A DNA stretch of 64,000 nucleotides from JAGVVZ01 sp964372465 (GCA_964372465.1 CAYJRA010000002.1:26053-90052); one strand, 5' to 3'; counted from the first letter of the stretch, positions 8,566 to 17,249 are shown. The notes: a model not told the origin generated them from the letters alone. A program made the numbers and translations.

Positions 8566-10098
8566 ATGAACAAAAAAAACCTTTTAGTTTTCATAGTTTT
8601 TGTCTATTTTTTTATAGAATTGGCCACGGCCACCACTGTTTATAACATATCTTTGTCAGGAAGAGACGCTATAATTAATACTTCGATAGTGCTGCGTAGT
8701 GAAGAAAAAGTTACAAGTTGGGATGTTTATTGGCTTTTGCCAGACAATTCTAAAGTTTTATCCATAAAAGACGATAAAGGAGAAATAAAAGATTACTCAG
8801 TATATGGTAATAATTTGCGCTTTTTTACAAATCCAGATAGATCAAAAATTAAAAAGGTTTACATAGATATAATCATTAAAAATGTCGTAGATAGTCAGTT
8901 TGAGCCTTTATACAGCACTACTTTATCACTTCCAGGAATAGATAATGAAATAACTATAGTCAACACAAGAATAGACGGCATAATTTCTGGTTATGTTAGT
9001 TTTAACTTCAGTGAGAAATATGAAGATAATTACGCTGAATTTATCGGATATGGGCCCATAAATTTTAAAATGTTTTTCAGTTCTGAAGGAAAAGTTTACG
9101 ATAACTATGTCGGTTTTAGTGATTACGATTTATCGGTTGCAGACAAGCTATATCCAATTATTCAATCAATTACAGGAATTGATTTACCATTCAAGCGTTT
9201 TCCTGTGAAAGTAATTTCAGATAATAGGTACAACGAAATGGTAAAATCTTGGAGTTCTGCCACCCATTTACCAGGTGGTTTAATTTTAGTTAAAGAATCT
9301 ACTATGAAATTAGAAAACAATGCAAGTGTTGTAATACACGAAACCATCCATGGGTATAATTTTAAAATTTTTTCTTGGCAACAAGTCAACATTTCTTGGT
9401 TTGATGAGGGAATGGGCAAATTCGCAGAACATCTAGCTGATAAACAACTTAGCAATGTGGAGCCGGAACTTTTTGGAGGGAATATTATATTTTCCGCGGA
9501 TGGTAACAGATTCATTTTAAAACCAAAAGGAGATAGAGAAAAATTGTGGCAATACTACCAAAAAAACGAAAATTTTATGGAAACTTGGAATCTAGATCAA
9601 GATGAAAATAGAGATTTTGGTTATGCGTTTAGTGAACTTGTAATTAGAGATTTTGTAATAAGGAGAGGAGTTGAGGGCCTAAGACTTACTTATCGTGATC
9701 TTTTAAATGTTGATCATTTGGTGAATAATTCTGAAGAATTCAACTATATAATGTTGGGTGTAATGAATTATGACTTTAAACCCTGCTATCCCAATGATCG
9801 TGATGGTTTTGAAAATTGCCTGAATCAAATAAATAAATTCGAGTTTTTTATCCCGAACTTTGACCCCAAGGGTTTAGTTAAAATCAAAAAAGAATTTATA
9901 AGCGAATCGGAATATAAAGAGAACCAGATATTAAAAGAAGACAACAACACTCTTGATAATATTACTGCGGTTGAGAACAAAACAACAGATAAAAGTGTTG
10001 TAAAAACAAATAAACCATTCATAATTTTCAGAATAATTGATGGTATAGTCGATTTTTTAGTGGATATTTTTACAAAAATAAAAAATACTTTTAGATGA
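8566..10098 (+). CDS. Secreted HExxH metallopeptidase with C-terminal hydrophobic tail
   Basis: A 510-residue exported protein. An N-terminal signal sequence (NLLVFIVFVYFFIELA) leads into a beta-rich region. A gluzincin-like zinc site follows: HETIH at 258-262 and a downstream Glu281 in WFDEGMGKFAEH, the spacing seen in M1/M61-like peptidases. After an Asn/Thr-rich stretch, the protein ends in an amphipathic/hydrophobic helix and basic tail (IIDGIVDFLVDIFTKIKN). That end resembles the tail of the lamin-tail-domain protein at 30.9 kb and may anchor the protein at the cell surface. The exact peptidase family is not assignable by eye. Confidence 0.75.
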   Translation: MNKKNLLVFIVFVYFFIELATATTVYNISLSGRDAIINTSIVLRSEEKVTSWDVYWLLPDNSKVLSIKDDKGEIKDYSVYGNNLRFFTNPDRSKIKKVYIDIIIKNVVDSQFEPLYSTTLSLPGIDNEITIVNTRIDGIISGYVSFNFSEKYEDNYAEFIGYGPINFKMFFSSEGKVYDNYVGFSDYDLSVADKLYPIIQSITGIDLPFKRFPVKVISDNRYNEMVKSWSSATHLPGGLILVKESTMKLENNASVVIHETIHGYNFKIFSWQQVNISWFDEGMGKFAEHLADKQLSNVEPELFGGNIIFSADGNRFILKPKGDREKLWQYYQKNENFMETWNLDQDENRDFGYAFSELVIRDFVIRRGVEGLRLTYRDLLNVDHLVNNSEEFNYIMLGVMNYDFKPCYPNDRDGFENCLNQINKFEFFIPNFDPKGLVKIKKEFISESEYKENQILKEDNNTLDNITAVENKTTDKSVVKTNKPFIIFRIIDGIVDFLVDIFTKIKNTFR

Positions 10099-10345
10099 TT
10101 TGCTTTTTTGTTTCCTTTTCTGTAATATGAATACAGTTTACTGGGCATGATTTAGCTGCATCTAGATTTGATGCAAAATCCTTTTCATCTATTTCTCTTG
10201 CGAAGATGCTATCACTTTCCTTTTGACTGCCAGCTAAAATAGCCTTGTTTTCTTTATCTAATGACCAAAAGTTAGGCTCCACAGCAACACAGGATGCAGC
10301 CCCTATACAGGCATCTCTGTCATATGTAATTTTATATTTTCCCAT
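10091..10345 (-). CDS. Single-cluster ferredoxin, probably [3Fe-4S]
   Basis: Small electron carrier. The ligand motif reads Cys13-x2-Ala16-x2-Cys19, then Cys67-Pro: the second Cys of the standard CxxCxxC is Ala. That pattern predicts a [3Fe-4S] or labile cluster; an additional Cys71 (CPVNC) could compensate. The chosen start (84 residues) has a GGTGAT ribosome-binding site a few bases upstream. A frame-compatible ATG further upstream would add ten residues. It overlaps the protease gene's 3' end by 8 bases and is divergent from the 2-oxoacid dehydrogenase operon, which might supply electrons. Confidence 0.85.
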   Translation of the reverse strand: MGKYKITYDRDACIGAASCVAVEPNFWSLDKENKAILAGSQKESDSIFAREIDEKDFASNLDAAKSCPVNCIHITEKETKKQII

Positions 10346-10473
10346 AATCATCACCCCATTATTTTTGTTTTTCATGCCTTTATTATCTTTTGAATTTTCT
10401 TGTATAAATTTATAGTATAGAACATAAATAATTCTTAGAAATTAAATTTATATCAAATAGAAAAGATGATTTC

Positions 10474-11571
10474 ATGCCAGTAAATAAAATTGCTGATTTT
10501 TCCTTGGAAACGACTCAAATATTAGATGAAAACGGGAATATTGATGAGAACATAATGCCCAAACTTTCTGATGGTGATATAAAAGAGCTATATAGATTGA
10601 TGGTTCAGACAAGAATTTTCGATGAAAAAGCATGGAAATTACAAAGACAGGGTAGAATAAGCACGTATGCTCCTATTAAAGGACAGGAAGCTAGTGATAT
10701 CGGTACTTCTTTTGCTTTATCAAAAGATGATTGGATATTTCCAACTTACAGAAACATGGGTGCTTATATTACTAGAGGTATGCCAATGGAAAAACTTTTA
10801 CAATATTGGGGCGGAGATGAGAAAGGCCAGAAGATTCCTGATAATGTTAATACATTTACTTTAGCAATTCCTGTAGGCACGCAACCATTACATGCAGTTG
10901 GTTATGCATGGGCTGCAAAAAAGAGGAAGAAGAATATAGTAGTGTTAACATATATGGGAGAAGCAGCTACAAGTACCGGTGATTTTCATGAAGCAATGAA
11001 TTTTGCAGGTGTGTTTAATCTGCCTGTTATATTTGTTGTTGAAAACAATCAATATGCAATTTCTGTCCCAAGAATCAAACAGACCAGATCCAAAACCATT
11101 GCGCAAAAAGCAATTGCGTATGGATTTGATGGCGTTCAGGTCGATGGTAATGATGTTTTTGCCGTGATCAAAGCGACTAAGGATGCGATTGAGAAAGCCA
11201 AACAGGATAAAGGTCCAACACTAATCGAATGCGTAACTTATAGAATTGGCCATCATACAACAGCAGATGATTACACTAGATATAGAACAGAGGAAGAAGT
11301 TCAAAATTGGGTCCAAAAAGATCCAATTGAAAGATTGAGGAAATATATGGAAAATAAGAAATTATGGACTAAAGAATTTGGCGATAAAATATTGAAAGAA
11401 GCTGAAGAGAATGTCGAAAAGGCGGTTATTGCAATGGAATCATTACCTAAACCAAAACCAGACGAATTCTTTGATTATGTATTTGCAGAACAAACAAAAA
11501 ATTTGAAAGAGCAGAGAGAATATTTGCTGAGATCGCTTGAAGAAAGAGAGAAAGAGGTAAGATTCCCTTAG
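10474..11571 (+). CDS. pdhA: 2-oxoacid dehydrogenase E1 component, alpha subunit
   Basis: Thiamine-diphosphate-dependent decarboxylase subunit of a pyruvate or branched-chain 2-oxoacid dehydrogenase complex. The ThDP/Mg motif runs from GEAATSTGDFHEAMNFA to VENNQYAISVP. Phosphorylation-loop-like residues (YRIGHHTTADD) follow. At 365 residues it is a normal E1 alpha. It opens the four-gene operon E1 alpha, E1 beta, cupin, E2, with gaps from about 16 bases down to a one-base overlap. Substrate is unresolved between pyruvate and branched-chain acids. Confidence 0.93.
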   Translation: MPVNKIADFSLETTQILDENGNIDENIMPKLSDGDIKELYRLMVQTRIFDEKAWKLQRQGRISTYAPIKGQEASDIGTSFALSKDDWIFPTYRNMGAYITRGMPMEKLLQYWGGDEKGQKIPDNVNTFTLAIPVGTQPLHAVGYAWAAKKRKKNIVVLTYMGEAATSTGDFHEAMNFAGVFNLPVIFVVENNQYAISVPRIKQTRSKTIAQKAIAYGFDGVQVDGNDVFAVIKATKDAIEKAKQDKGPTLIECVTYRIGHHTTADDYTRYRTEEEVQNWVQKDPIERLRKYMENKKLWTKEFGDKILKEAEENVEKAVIAMESLPKPKPDEFFDYVFAEQTKNLKEQREYLLRSLEEREKEVRFP

Positions 11572-11587
11572 TACACAAGGTGTCGAT

Positions 11588-12565
11588 ATGTCACAAGTGA
11601 ATATGGTTCAAGCACTAAACCAAGCTTTGTTACAAGAGATGGAGAAAGACGAGAGCGTTTTGGTTTTAGGGGAAGATGTTGGTATTGATGGCGGAGTATT
11701 CAGAGTAACTGAAGGATTGCTGCAAAAATTTGGTGAAGAAAGAATAATAGATACACCATTAAGCGAATCTGGAATAATAGGCGCAGCAATAGGCATGGCT
11801 ATTTATGGGTTAAAACCAGTTGCCGAAATTCAGTTCAGTGGGTTCATTTATTCAGCATTTGAACAACTAATTTCTCATGCTGCAAGAATAAGAAACAGAT
11901 CAAGAGGAAGATTTACCTGTCCCCTCGTTGTTAGAACTCCGTGCAGTTGGGTTAGTAGGGGATTGGAACATCATGAAGAAAGTACTGAAGCATTATTTAT
12001 CCACATACCAGGACTGAAGGTTGTGATGCCTTCCAATCCTTATGATGCTAAAGGACTTTTGATATCCTCGATTAGAGACCCAGATCCAGTTATTTTTTTC
12101 GAACCCCTGAGATTATATCGTGCATTCAAACAAGAAGTCCCAGATGAAAGCTATACTATATCAATAGGTGAAGCTAAAATCATAAAAGAAGGTACAGATA
12201 TTACTTTAATTTCTTATGGCGCTATGATGCAATCCGTTTTAGAAGCAGTAGATATATTAAAAAGCAATAATATTAACCCAGAAGTGATTGATCTCAGAAC
12301 ATTATCACCCTTAGATAGAGATACTATCTTAAAATCAATTCAAAAAACAGGAAGATGTGCTATCATCAATGAAGCACCTTTAACATGTGGGTTGAGTGCA
12401 GAAATCTCAGCAACTGTAAACGAAAGGGCACTTCTAAGTCTGGAAGCACCAGTCATTAGAATTACTGGTTTTGATACTAATGTACCTTTGGCAAAATTAG
12501 AGAACAATTATATCCCAGATGTAAGAAGAATAGTAGCCGAAGTCAGAAATTTAATGAAATTTTAA
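11588..12565 (+). CDS. pdhB: 2-oxoacid dehydrogenase E1 component, beta subunit
   Basis: Partner of E1 alpha in the ThDP-dependent E1 heterotetramer. It has the conserved GEDVGIDGGVFRVTEGL, TPLSESGIIGAAIGMA and PFSG-like FSGFIYSAFEQLISHAAR blocks, with a transketolase C-terminal domain containing IDLRTLSPLDRDTI. Length 325 is standard. It lies in the same operon as E1 alpha and E2, which supports a functional complex despite the missing E3. Confidence 0.95.
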   Translation: MSQVNMVQALNQALLQEMEKDESVLVLGEDVGIDGGVFRVTEGLLQKFGEERIIDTPLSESGIIGAAIGMAIYGLKPVAEIQFSGFIYSAFEQLISHAARIRNRSRGRFTCPLVVRTPCSWVSRGLEHHEESTEALFIHIPGLKVVMPSNPYDAKGLLISSIRDPDPVIFFEPLRLYRAFKQEVPDESYTISIGEAKIIKEGTDITLISYGAMMQSVLEAVDILKSNNINPEVIDLRTLSPLDRDTILKSIQKTGRCAIINEAPLTCGLSAEISATVNERALLSLEAPVIRITGFDTNVPLAKLENNYIPDVRRIVAEVRNLMKF

Positions 12566-12566
12566 A

Positions 12567-12926
12567 ATGGTTCAAATGACAGTTGAAATTTATAAACACG
12601 ATACAGGTAGGTTATTTATTAGTCATTCGGATAAAAAACTAAGTACGGGTCTGTTACTTCTAAACCCCCATACTGAGTTTCAGAAACACAATAGGTCAGT
12701 CCAGGAGCAACTAGTGCAAGTTTTTGGAAGATGTACGATAAAAATTTTTGAAAATGGAAAAATTAAAGAAATATCTTTGAAAGAAGGAGGAAAACTAAAA
12801 ATTAGACCAAACCAGTACCACACCCATTCTAATCCATATGATAATATTTCTATTACTTTGTGGAAATTTGAGGGAGATATAACAGAGATTATAAGAAACT
12901 TAAGAAAAAATCTAAGGAGATTATAA
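12567..12926 (+). CDS. Cupin-fold small protein within the 2-oxoacid dehydrogenase operon
   Basis: A 119-residue single-domain cupin. Motif 1 reads approximately NPHTEFQKHNRSVQEQLVQV and motif 2 GGKLKIRPNQYHTHSN, giving His and Glu residues that could bind a metal. It is wedged between E1 beta (1-base gap) and E2 (TAATG overlap), so it is certainly co-translated with the complex. Its role there is unknown; regulatory or small-molecule binding is possible. A second in-frame ATG three codons in (MVQM) is an alternative start. Confidence 0.75.
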   Translation: MVQMTVEIYKHDTGRLFISHSDKKLSTGLLLLNPHTEFQKHNRSVQEQLVQVFGRCTIKIFENGKIKEISLKEGGKLKIRPNQYHTHSNPYDNISITLWKFEGDITEIIRNLRKNLRRL

Positions 12927-14161
12927 TGTCATTTGAGTTTAAATTTCCAGATGTAGGAGAAGGAATACACGAAGGTGAATTAGTAAAGTGGTTAGTTAAA
13001 GAAGGAGACAAAATAAAAGCAGATCAGCCTATTGCAGAAATAGAGACTGATAAAGCTGTTGTTGAAATACCTTCTCCAAAAAATGGTGTTGTATTGAGGT
13101 TAAACTGGAAACCGGGAGATACTATTAAAGTTGGCGAGATTCTGCTTGTTTTAGGAGAAGAAGGTGAAAAGGCATCAGAAGTTCAGATAGAAAAACAAGA
13201 AATGAAATCTTTGGAAAAAATACAAGAAAAATTAGAAACACCATCAAATATTTTAAAACCTACTATATTTGCCACACCCGCAACTAAAAAAATAGCTAAG
13301 GAGTTGAATATTGATTTATCAAAAGTCGTGGGTACAGGTTCTAATGGGAGAATAACTGATCAAGATGTTAGAAATTATGCTAATAAAATTCAGAATATTA
13401 AACCCGAAATTTCTAAAGAAGAAATAAAGGCACCCAAAATTACTTTTGAAAAATACGGTGAAATTCTAAAAATACCATTAAAAGGAATGAGAAAGACAAT
13501 TGCAGAAAATATGGTTAGATCAAAGTTTACAGCCACTCATGTTACCCACATGGATGAAGTAGACATAACAGATTTGGTTAAAGTAAGAGAGAAAGAAAAA
13601 AAATTAGCTGAAAATTATGGAATTCATCTCACATTCTTACCTTTTATAATAAAAGCATTATTAGCAGCATTGAAGGAGCACCCGTATTTGAATTCCAGTT
13701 TAGATGAAGAAAAGCAAGAGATTGTTATCAAAAAATATTATAATATAGGAATAGCTGTTCAAACATCAGATGGGCTTATGGTACCTGTTGTAAAAAGAGT
13801 TGATGATAAAAGCATAATGGAATTAGCTAAGGAAATTCAAGATTTGGCTGAAAAAGCTAAAGCAAGAAGAATAGACATAGAGGACATGAAAGGAGGAACA
13901 TTTACAATAACTAATTACGGATCTATTGGAGGCATATATGGCACGCCAATAATTAATTATCCTGAAGTTGCTATTTTAGGTGTTGGTAGAATAATAGAAA
14001 AACCAGTCGTCAAAAACAAAAAGATAGTTATTAGAAAAATTTTACCATTATCCCTCACATTTGATCATAGAGTTGTTGATGGCGCTGAAGTAGCTGAATT
14101 TATGAATTCTGTTATAAGAAGATTAGAAGATCCTGATACGTTGTTAATGTATGTTGATTAG
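12926..14161 (+). CDS. pdhC: Dihydrolipoamide acyltransferase (E2)
   Basis: Core acyltransferase of the complex, 411 residues. One N-terminal lipoyl domain has the lipoylated Lys in ETDKAVVEIPSP. A peripheral-subunit-binding domain (ATPATKKIAKELNIDLSKV) would hold E1 and E3. The C-terminal catalytic domain ends with the active-site DHRVVDGAEVAEFMN. No E3 (dihydrolipoyl dehydrogenase) follows; the next gene is convergent. E3 must be encoded elsewhere, or electrons leave by another route. Confidence 0.95.
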   Translation: MSFEFKFPDVGEGIHEGELVKWLVKEGDKIKADQPIAEIETDKAVVEIPSPKNGVVLRLNWKPGDTIKVGEILLVLGEEGEKASEVQIEKQEMKSLEKIQEKLETPSNILKPTIFATPATKKIAKELNIDLSKVVGTGSNGRITDQDVRNYANKIQNIKPEISKEEIKAPKITFEKYGEILKIPLKGMRKTIAENMVRSKFTATHVTHMDEVDITDLVKVREKEKKLAENYGIHLTFLPFIIKALLAALKEHPYLNSSLDEEKQEIVIKKYYNIGIAVQTSDGLMVPVVKRVDDKSIMELAKEIQDLAEKAKARRIDIEDMKGGTFTITNYGSIGGIYGTPIINYPEVAILGVGRIIEKPVVKNKKIVIRKILPLSLTFDHRVVDGAEVAEFMNSVIRRLEDPDTLLMYVD

Positions 14162-14433
14162 TTTCTTTGGCGTTTGTTTCTTCCGTATAGATACCAACCA
14201 GAAATTACTGATAAAGAGCCAAAAACCCCTACAGTATTTGGGATTATTACAGGAAAACTATTGATTTCTATACCATAAAATACCCAAATTATACTACCAA
14301 ATATAAGAATAAAATAAGTTGTTACTGAGATGTCTTTTGCACTTTTTCTTTTAAATATTTTATAAGCTTGAAAAAAGCTAGATACGGCCATTATAACTCC
14401 AACAAATGTTGCCAATAAAGATAATGTTGTCAT
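14158..14433 (-). CDS. SemiSWEET/PQ-loop small sugar transporter
   Basis: A 91-residue three-helix membrane protein resembling SemiSWEET: TM1 with a PQ-like turn (SSFFQAYKIFKRKSAKDIS), TM2 with GSIIWVFYGI, and TM3. Family members work as homodimers that move sugars. The Pro of the PQ motif is replaced by Phe here, so the gating hinge may differ. It overlaps the end of E2 convergently by 4 bases. Confidence 0.75.
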   Translation of the reverse strand: MTTLSLLATFVGVIMAVSSFFQAYKIFKRKSAKDISVTTYFILIFGSIIWVFYGIEINSFPVIIPNTVGVFGSLSVISGWYLYGRNKRQRN

Positions 14434-14465
14434 TCTAATGGTTTATGCATGTATTTATATTAACT

Positions 14466-14588
14466 TTAAGGGTCAGAACAATCTCTGATGAATCCACAGT
14501 TTTTACATATTAGTTTGCAGTGTAAACTCAACATAGGCAAAGTGCAAATGTCGCAAAAAAACACGTTTTCGCTATTTACGTCAAGCAT
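14466..14588 (-). CDS. Tiny Zn-ribbon protein (40 residues)
   Basis: Small open frame beginning one base after the stop of the upstream HTH gene. The peptide contains CDIC near the start, then HCKLICKNCGFIRDCSDP at the C-terminus. These form two CxxC knuckles plus extra Cys/His, a typical zinc ribbon, and the CG-x3-DCSDP ending looks like a conserved archaeal micro-protein. Tight coupling to the regulator suggests a shared message. Function unknown. Confidence 0.75.
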   Translation of the reverse strand: MLDVNSENVFFCDICTLPMLSLHCKLICKNCGFIRDCSDP

Positions 14589-14589
14589 T

Positions 14590-14922
14590 TTAATCGATTA
14601 AATATTTGTAATCTTCTATAAATTCAGATGAGGATTTTAATAAGGTTTCAATAATTTTTTCATTGCCAAGTTTTTTATTTGCGATCGATTCAGCAATTTC
14701 TAGTCCGGTCTTTGTTAATTTCTCATTATTTAGTATCAATTTTATTTTTTCATCAAAACTTTCTGATAAATATTTGCTTACAACAGGTTGAGTTACTTCT
14801 AACGAAATAGCAATATTTTCTTGATTGAAATTGAATTTTTCAAAAAGATTTTTGGCAATAGAAACTCTGAGTGCAGGTAAAATATATTTTGTAGCTGTTT
14901 CACATGGCATTACTATTTTCAT
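14590..14922 (-). CDS. HTH regulator, COG2522/ThiR-like
   Basis: A 110-residue protein starting MKIVMPCETATKYILPALRV, the hallmark N-terminus of a conserved archaeal regulator family (COG2522). In other archaea the same DNA-binding domain occurs fused to ThiN in thiamine-responsive regulators. The helix-turn-helix lies in QENIAISLEVTQPVVSKYL. No ThiN domain is present here, so a thiamine ligand should not be assumed. It is translationally adjacent to the 40-residue Zn ribbon. Confidence 0.8.
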   Translation of the reverse strand: MKIVMPCETATKYILPALRVSIAKNLFEKFNFNQENIAISLEVTQPVVSKYLSESFDEKIKLILNNEKLTKTGLEIAESIANKKLGNEKIIETLLKSSSEFIEDYKYLID

Positions 14923-15024
14923 ATTATACTGTTATATTAGTGAATTTTTAAACATTACTAATTATTATTTTTTTATAAAACGATTAAATTATTTATACGT
15001 TCTACTATAATATTTAATGATCTT

Positions 15025-15219
15025 ATGTGCTTAGAGAAAATCCAAAAATATTGGAGTAAACATGTATATTTTGCTAACATTGTGCATGTGATCGGTGGTA
15101 CAGGTTTAGGCCTACTTTTATACAATTTTTTAGAAAAATATAATGCCTTTTATGTGGGTCTTACATTGATATTATTTTCCCTACTCGGCCACTTTTACGC
15201 ATATTTGGCAAAAAAATAA
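15025..15219 (+). CDS. Small two-helix membrane protein
   Basis: A 64-residue protein with a charged N-terminus (KIQKYWSKH) and two hydrophobic segments (ANIVHVIGGTGLGLLL and FYVGLTLILFSLLGHFY). It starts with ATG shortly after an AT-rich promoter-like stretch and ends immediately before the convergent M56-like peptidase gene. I do not recognise the family. A His in each helix (HVIGG, GHFY) is the only feature suggesting ligand binding. Confidence 0.6.
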   Translation: MCLEKIQKYWSKHVYFANIVHVIGGTGLGLLLYNFLEKYNAFYVGLTLILFSLLGHFYAYLAKK

Positions 15220-15975
15220 TTATTTTTTATAGAGTTTGAATTGTTTTAATTTTCTCTTAGTTGAAAGAAGATATTTTTTAGTTTTTTGTTCTCTTATTAC
15301 AAACATATCGGCCTTTTCTTCTTCTTTGGCAGAATCGCGGTTGAACCCAGAGATTAAAGAAATCGGAGAAAACAACCTTAATATGGAAAAGGAAAATTTA
15401 ATAATTGAAGACTTCTCTTTTAGATGTGAAAGTTCATGCAACACAACTGATTCTATTTCCATTCTTTTTAGAATATCTAAAGCACCAACTGATAAAAACA
15501 CGGCAGATTTAAAACTTTTGAACGAGAATGCTATTGGTTCTGCTTTGTCTAAAGCATATATTTTTGGTGTGTTGATTTTTAGTTTTTTGGAATATTTTTT
15601 GACAAAAAAATACAAATAACCATTTTTTATCTCCCTTTTTTTATTTGTTAATATATACAGAGATGGTATAATAAAAAAACCTGATATGGAAGATAATATT
15701 AAAGTTGTTGGAATGGCATAAGATACCAACGAGACTATGCTATTATAGCAAGGCATACACGCTGCCCCGCATCCTACATGAGTCCCAAACAAAACAAAAG
15801 GGAATATAAAAGTTGTTAAATGCGTATATATTAATGAGAGTCTTAATTTGGTTGAAATATTACTTTTTCTTAGAAAAAAGAAACTTATTAGTGATATTGC
15901 TAACGATATTGAAGATATAATAATTTTTTGTGGATCTAATATTAATCCAATAAAACACCCAATTTTTCCAATCAT
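15220..15975 (-). CDS. BlaR1/M56-like integral membrane metallopeptidase
   Basis: Membrane protease with several N-terminal transmembrane helices and a cytoplasmic-type zinc domain: HELSH at 180-184 preceded by the FSFKSFKSAVFLSVGALDIL block typical of M48/M56 enzymes. Between helices is an unusual Cys/His cluster (His67, Cys69, Cys73, Cys76 in THVGCGAACMPCYN) that could sense metal or redox state. It overlaps the BlaI-like repressor gene by 4 bases. In bacteria an M56 protease inactivates its partner BlaI on signal; the same logic is inferred here. There is no penicillin-binding sensor domain. Confidence 0.8.
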   Translation of the reverse strand: MIGKIGCFIGLILDPQKIIISSISLAISLISFFFLRKSNISTKLRLSLIYTHLTTFIFPFVLFGTHVGCGAACMPCYNSIVSLVSYAIPTTLILSSISGFFIIPSLYILTNKKREIKNGYLYFFVKKYSKKLKINTPKIYALDKAEPIAFSFKSFKSAVFLSVGALDILKRMEIESVVLHELSHLKEKSSIIKFSFSILRLFSPISLISGFNRDSAKEEEKADMFVIREQKTKKYLLSTKRKLKQFKLYKK

Positions 15976-16364
15976 TTATTCCCAACTCTTTTTGAAAATC
16001 TTTCATTAAAATAATTGACAGCAGACGGGCCAAAAACATCTATTAATTTGTTTATTGAATTTTCTATTATAGATTTTTCTAGTTGAGTTTTGTTTTCTGA
16101 GGGTGAATATATATAATGAGTTCCACCTCTACCATTTTCTACCTTTCTTTGAACCAACCCCTTTTTGTATAGTCTATCTAAAATGACGGCAATGCTTGTC
16201 AAAGCGACCTTTCTTTTTTTCTTTAACGTGTTGTATATATCTCTGACTTTGGCCTCGTTTTTTTCGAATAGCGTATTAATTACATCAGATTCTAACGGAC
16301 TAAGAAAAAATTCTAGACCCTTCCTATCAAATCTTATTTTATTTATGTTAACCATTAATTTCAC
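15972..16364 (-). CDS. BlaI/MecI/CopY-family winged-helix repressor
   Basis: A 130-residue regulator of the penicillinase-repressor family: winged helix (LSPLESDVINTLFEKNEAKV, RDIYNTLKKKRKVALTSIAV, LDRLYKKGLVQRK) plus a C-terminal dimerisation helix region. BlaI and CopY relatives bind TACA/TGTA dyads, and two such dyads lie directly upstream in the divergent promoter region. Its overlap with the M56-like protease gene indicates a sensor/repressor pair. Likely autoregulated and controlling the divergent redox genes; the inducing signal is unknown. Confidence 0.88.
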   Translation of the reverse strand: MKLMVNINKIRFDRKGLEFFLSPLESDVINTLFEKNEAKVRDIYNTLKKKRKVALTSIAVILDRLYKKGLVQRKVENGRGGTHYIYSPSENKTQLEKSIIENSINKLIDVFGPSAVNYFNERFSKRVGNK

Positions 16365-16394
16365 ATATAATTAATAAATTTAAATATATGAATA

Positions 16395-16411
16395 TTTACA
16401 AATTATGTAAA
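16395..16411. promoter_or_regulatory. Putative BlaI-type operator, copy 1
   Basis: Perfect inverted repeat TTTACA-AATTA-TGTAAA. The TACA/TGTA half-sites match the known operator style of BlaI/MecI/CopY repressors. It lies 31 bases upstream of the BlaI-like start, where it could block that promoter. Confidence 0.65.
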
Positions 16412-16451
16412 GTTATATTTGAATAAGATTTAAATATTTAATATCTAATAT

Positions 16452-16466
16452 TTACAATATTTGTAA
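16452..16466. promoter_or_regulatory. Putative BlaI-type operator, copy 2
   Basis: Second dyad, TTACA-ATATT-TGTAA, with the same half-sites and the same 5-base spacer as copy 1, centred 56 bases from it. It is just upstream of the TATA-like TAATATATTAAG that precedes the rightward redox genes. Confidence 0.65.
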
Positions 16467-16511
16467 GAGTAATATATTAAGTATTTAAAAAAACGTTAAT
16501 GAAGTGTTTTT

Positions 16512-17210
16512 ATGATAAAAAAAGGCCATAATTTGACATCGCACAAATATTTTTATCATTTTTTAGTCCTAATTGTTGGTTTGCTATTATTTAATCAACT
16601 AATGACATTGTATGTTTTTTCTAATTTAATTCCAAAAAAAGGACAGGCTGTTGATTTAAAAAATTTAAATATAAAAATTGATGGTAAAACAGCTGTAGGC
16701 CCGGTTTTGTTATCTGAGGGTGAGTCATCTGTTATATCTGGTTATAAAACCAGGATTAAACCCATGCCAACTATAAGTGAAATCCAGATTAAACCATCTA
16801 CAGGCGACCCGGTTCAAGATTTAATAAACAATATTATTCCTACAGGGAAACCTTTTTATGGTGATGAAGCTGGCGTAAGTTTTGATGATCCTATAGAATC
16901 TTTGCAGGTATGGGGAAGTTACGACAGATCAATTAAGTTATCAGATCAAGAACAAGAGAGATGGAACAAAATAACCAATTCATTCACTTGTGACTATTGT
17001 TGCGGCTCTCCGTTTAATCCAACAATCATAACAAGATGTGGATGTTCTCACGCAGCGGCTTGGAGAGGAATAGCAAAATGGTTTTTGAAGAATTATCCAA
17101 AATACACAGATGCTGAAATATTCGGCGAAATGACAAGATGGAAAACACTTTGGTACCCTGGGCCTACAGTACAAAGGATTTCTGTTGAGTCTCAAACCCT
17201 GGGGGCTTAA
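16512..17210 (+). CDS. Membrane-anchored Cys-rich protein, possibly CcmH-like
   Basis: A 232-residue protein with one N-terminal membrane anchor (about 14-38), a low-complexity linker and a C-terminal Cys-rich helical domain: Cys160, 163, 164 (FTCDYCCG), Cys176, 178 and His180 (RCGCSH). A helical part follows with TDAEIFGEMTRWKTLWYPG. That plan (CxxC, then a helix, then a T/SDxEI-like turn) is reminiscent of CcmH cytochrome-maturation proteins or of PCYCGC-type proteins; this is a tentative resemblance. It leads a rightward run with thioredoxin and CcdA genes under a putative BlaI operator. Confidence 0.55.
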   Translation: MIKKGHNLTSHKYFYHFLVLIVGLLLFNQLMTLYVFSNLIPKKGQAVDLKNLNIKIDGKTAVGPVLLSEGESSVISGYKTRIKPMPTISEIQIKPSTGDPVQDLINNIIPTGKPFYGDEAGVSFDDPIESLQVWGSYDRSIKLSDQEQERWNKITNSFTCDYCCGSPFNPTIITRCGCSHAAAWRGIAKWFLKNYPKYTDAEIFGEMTRWKTLWYPGPTVQRISVESQTLGA

Positions 17211-17249
17211 TATTTATGTGTTTATTAATAAATTAAAGGAGGTTAGAAA

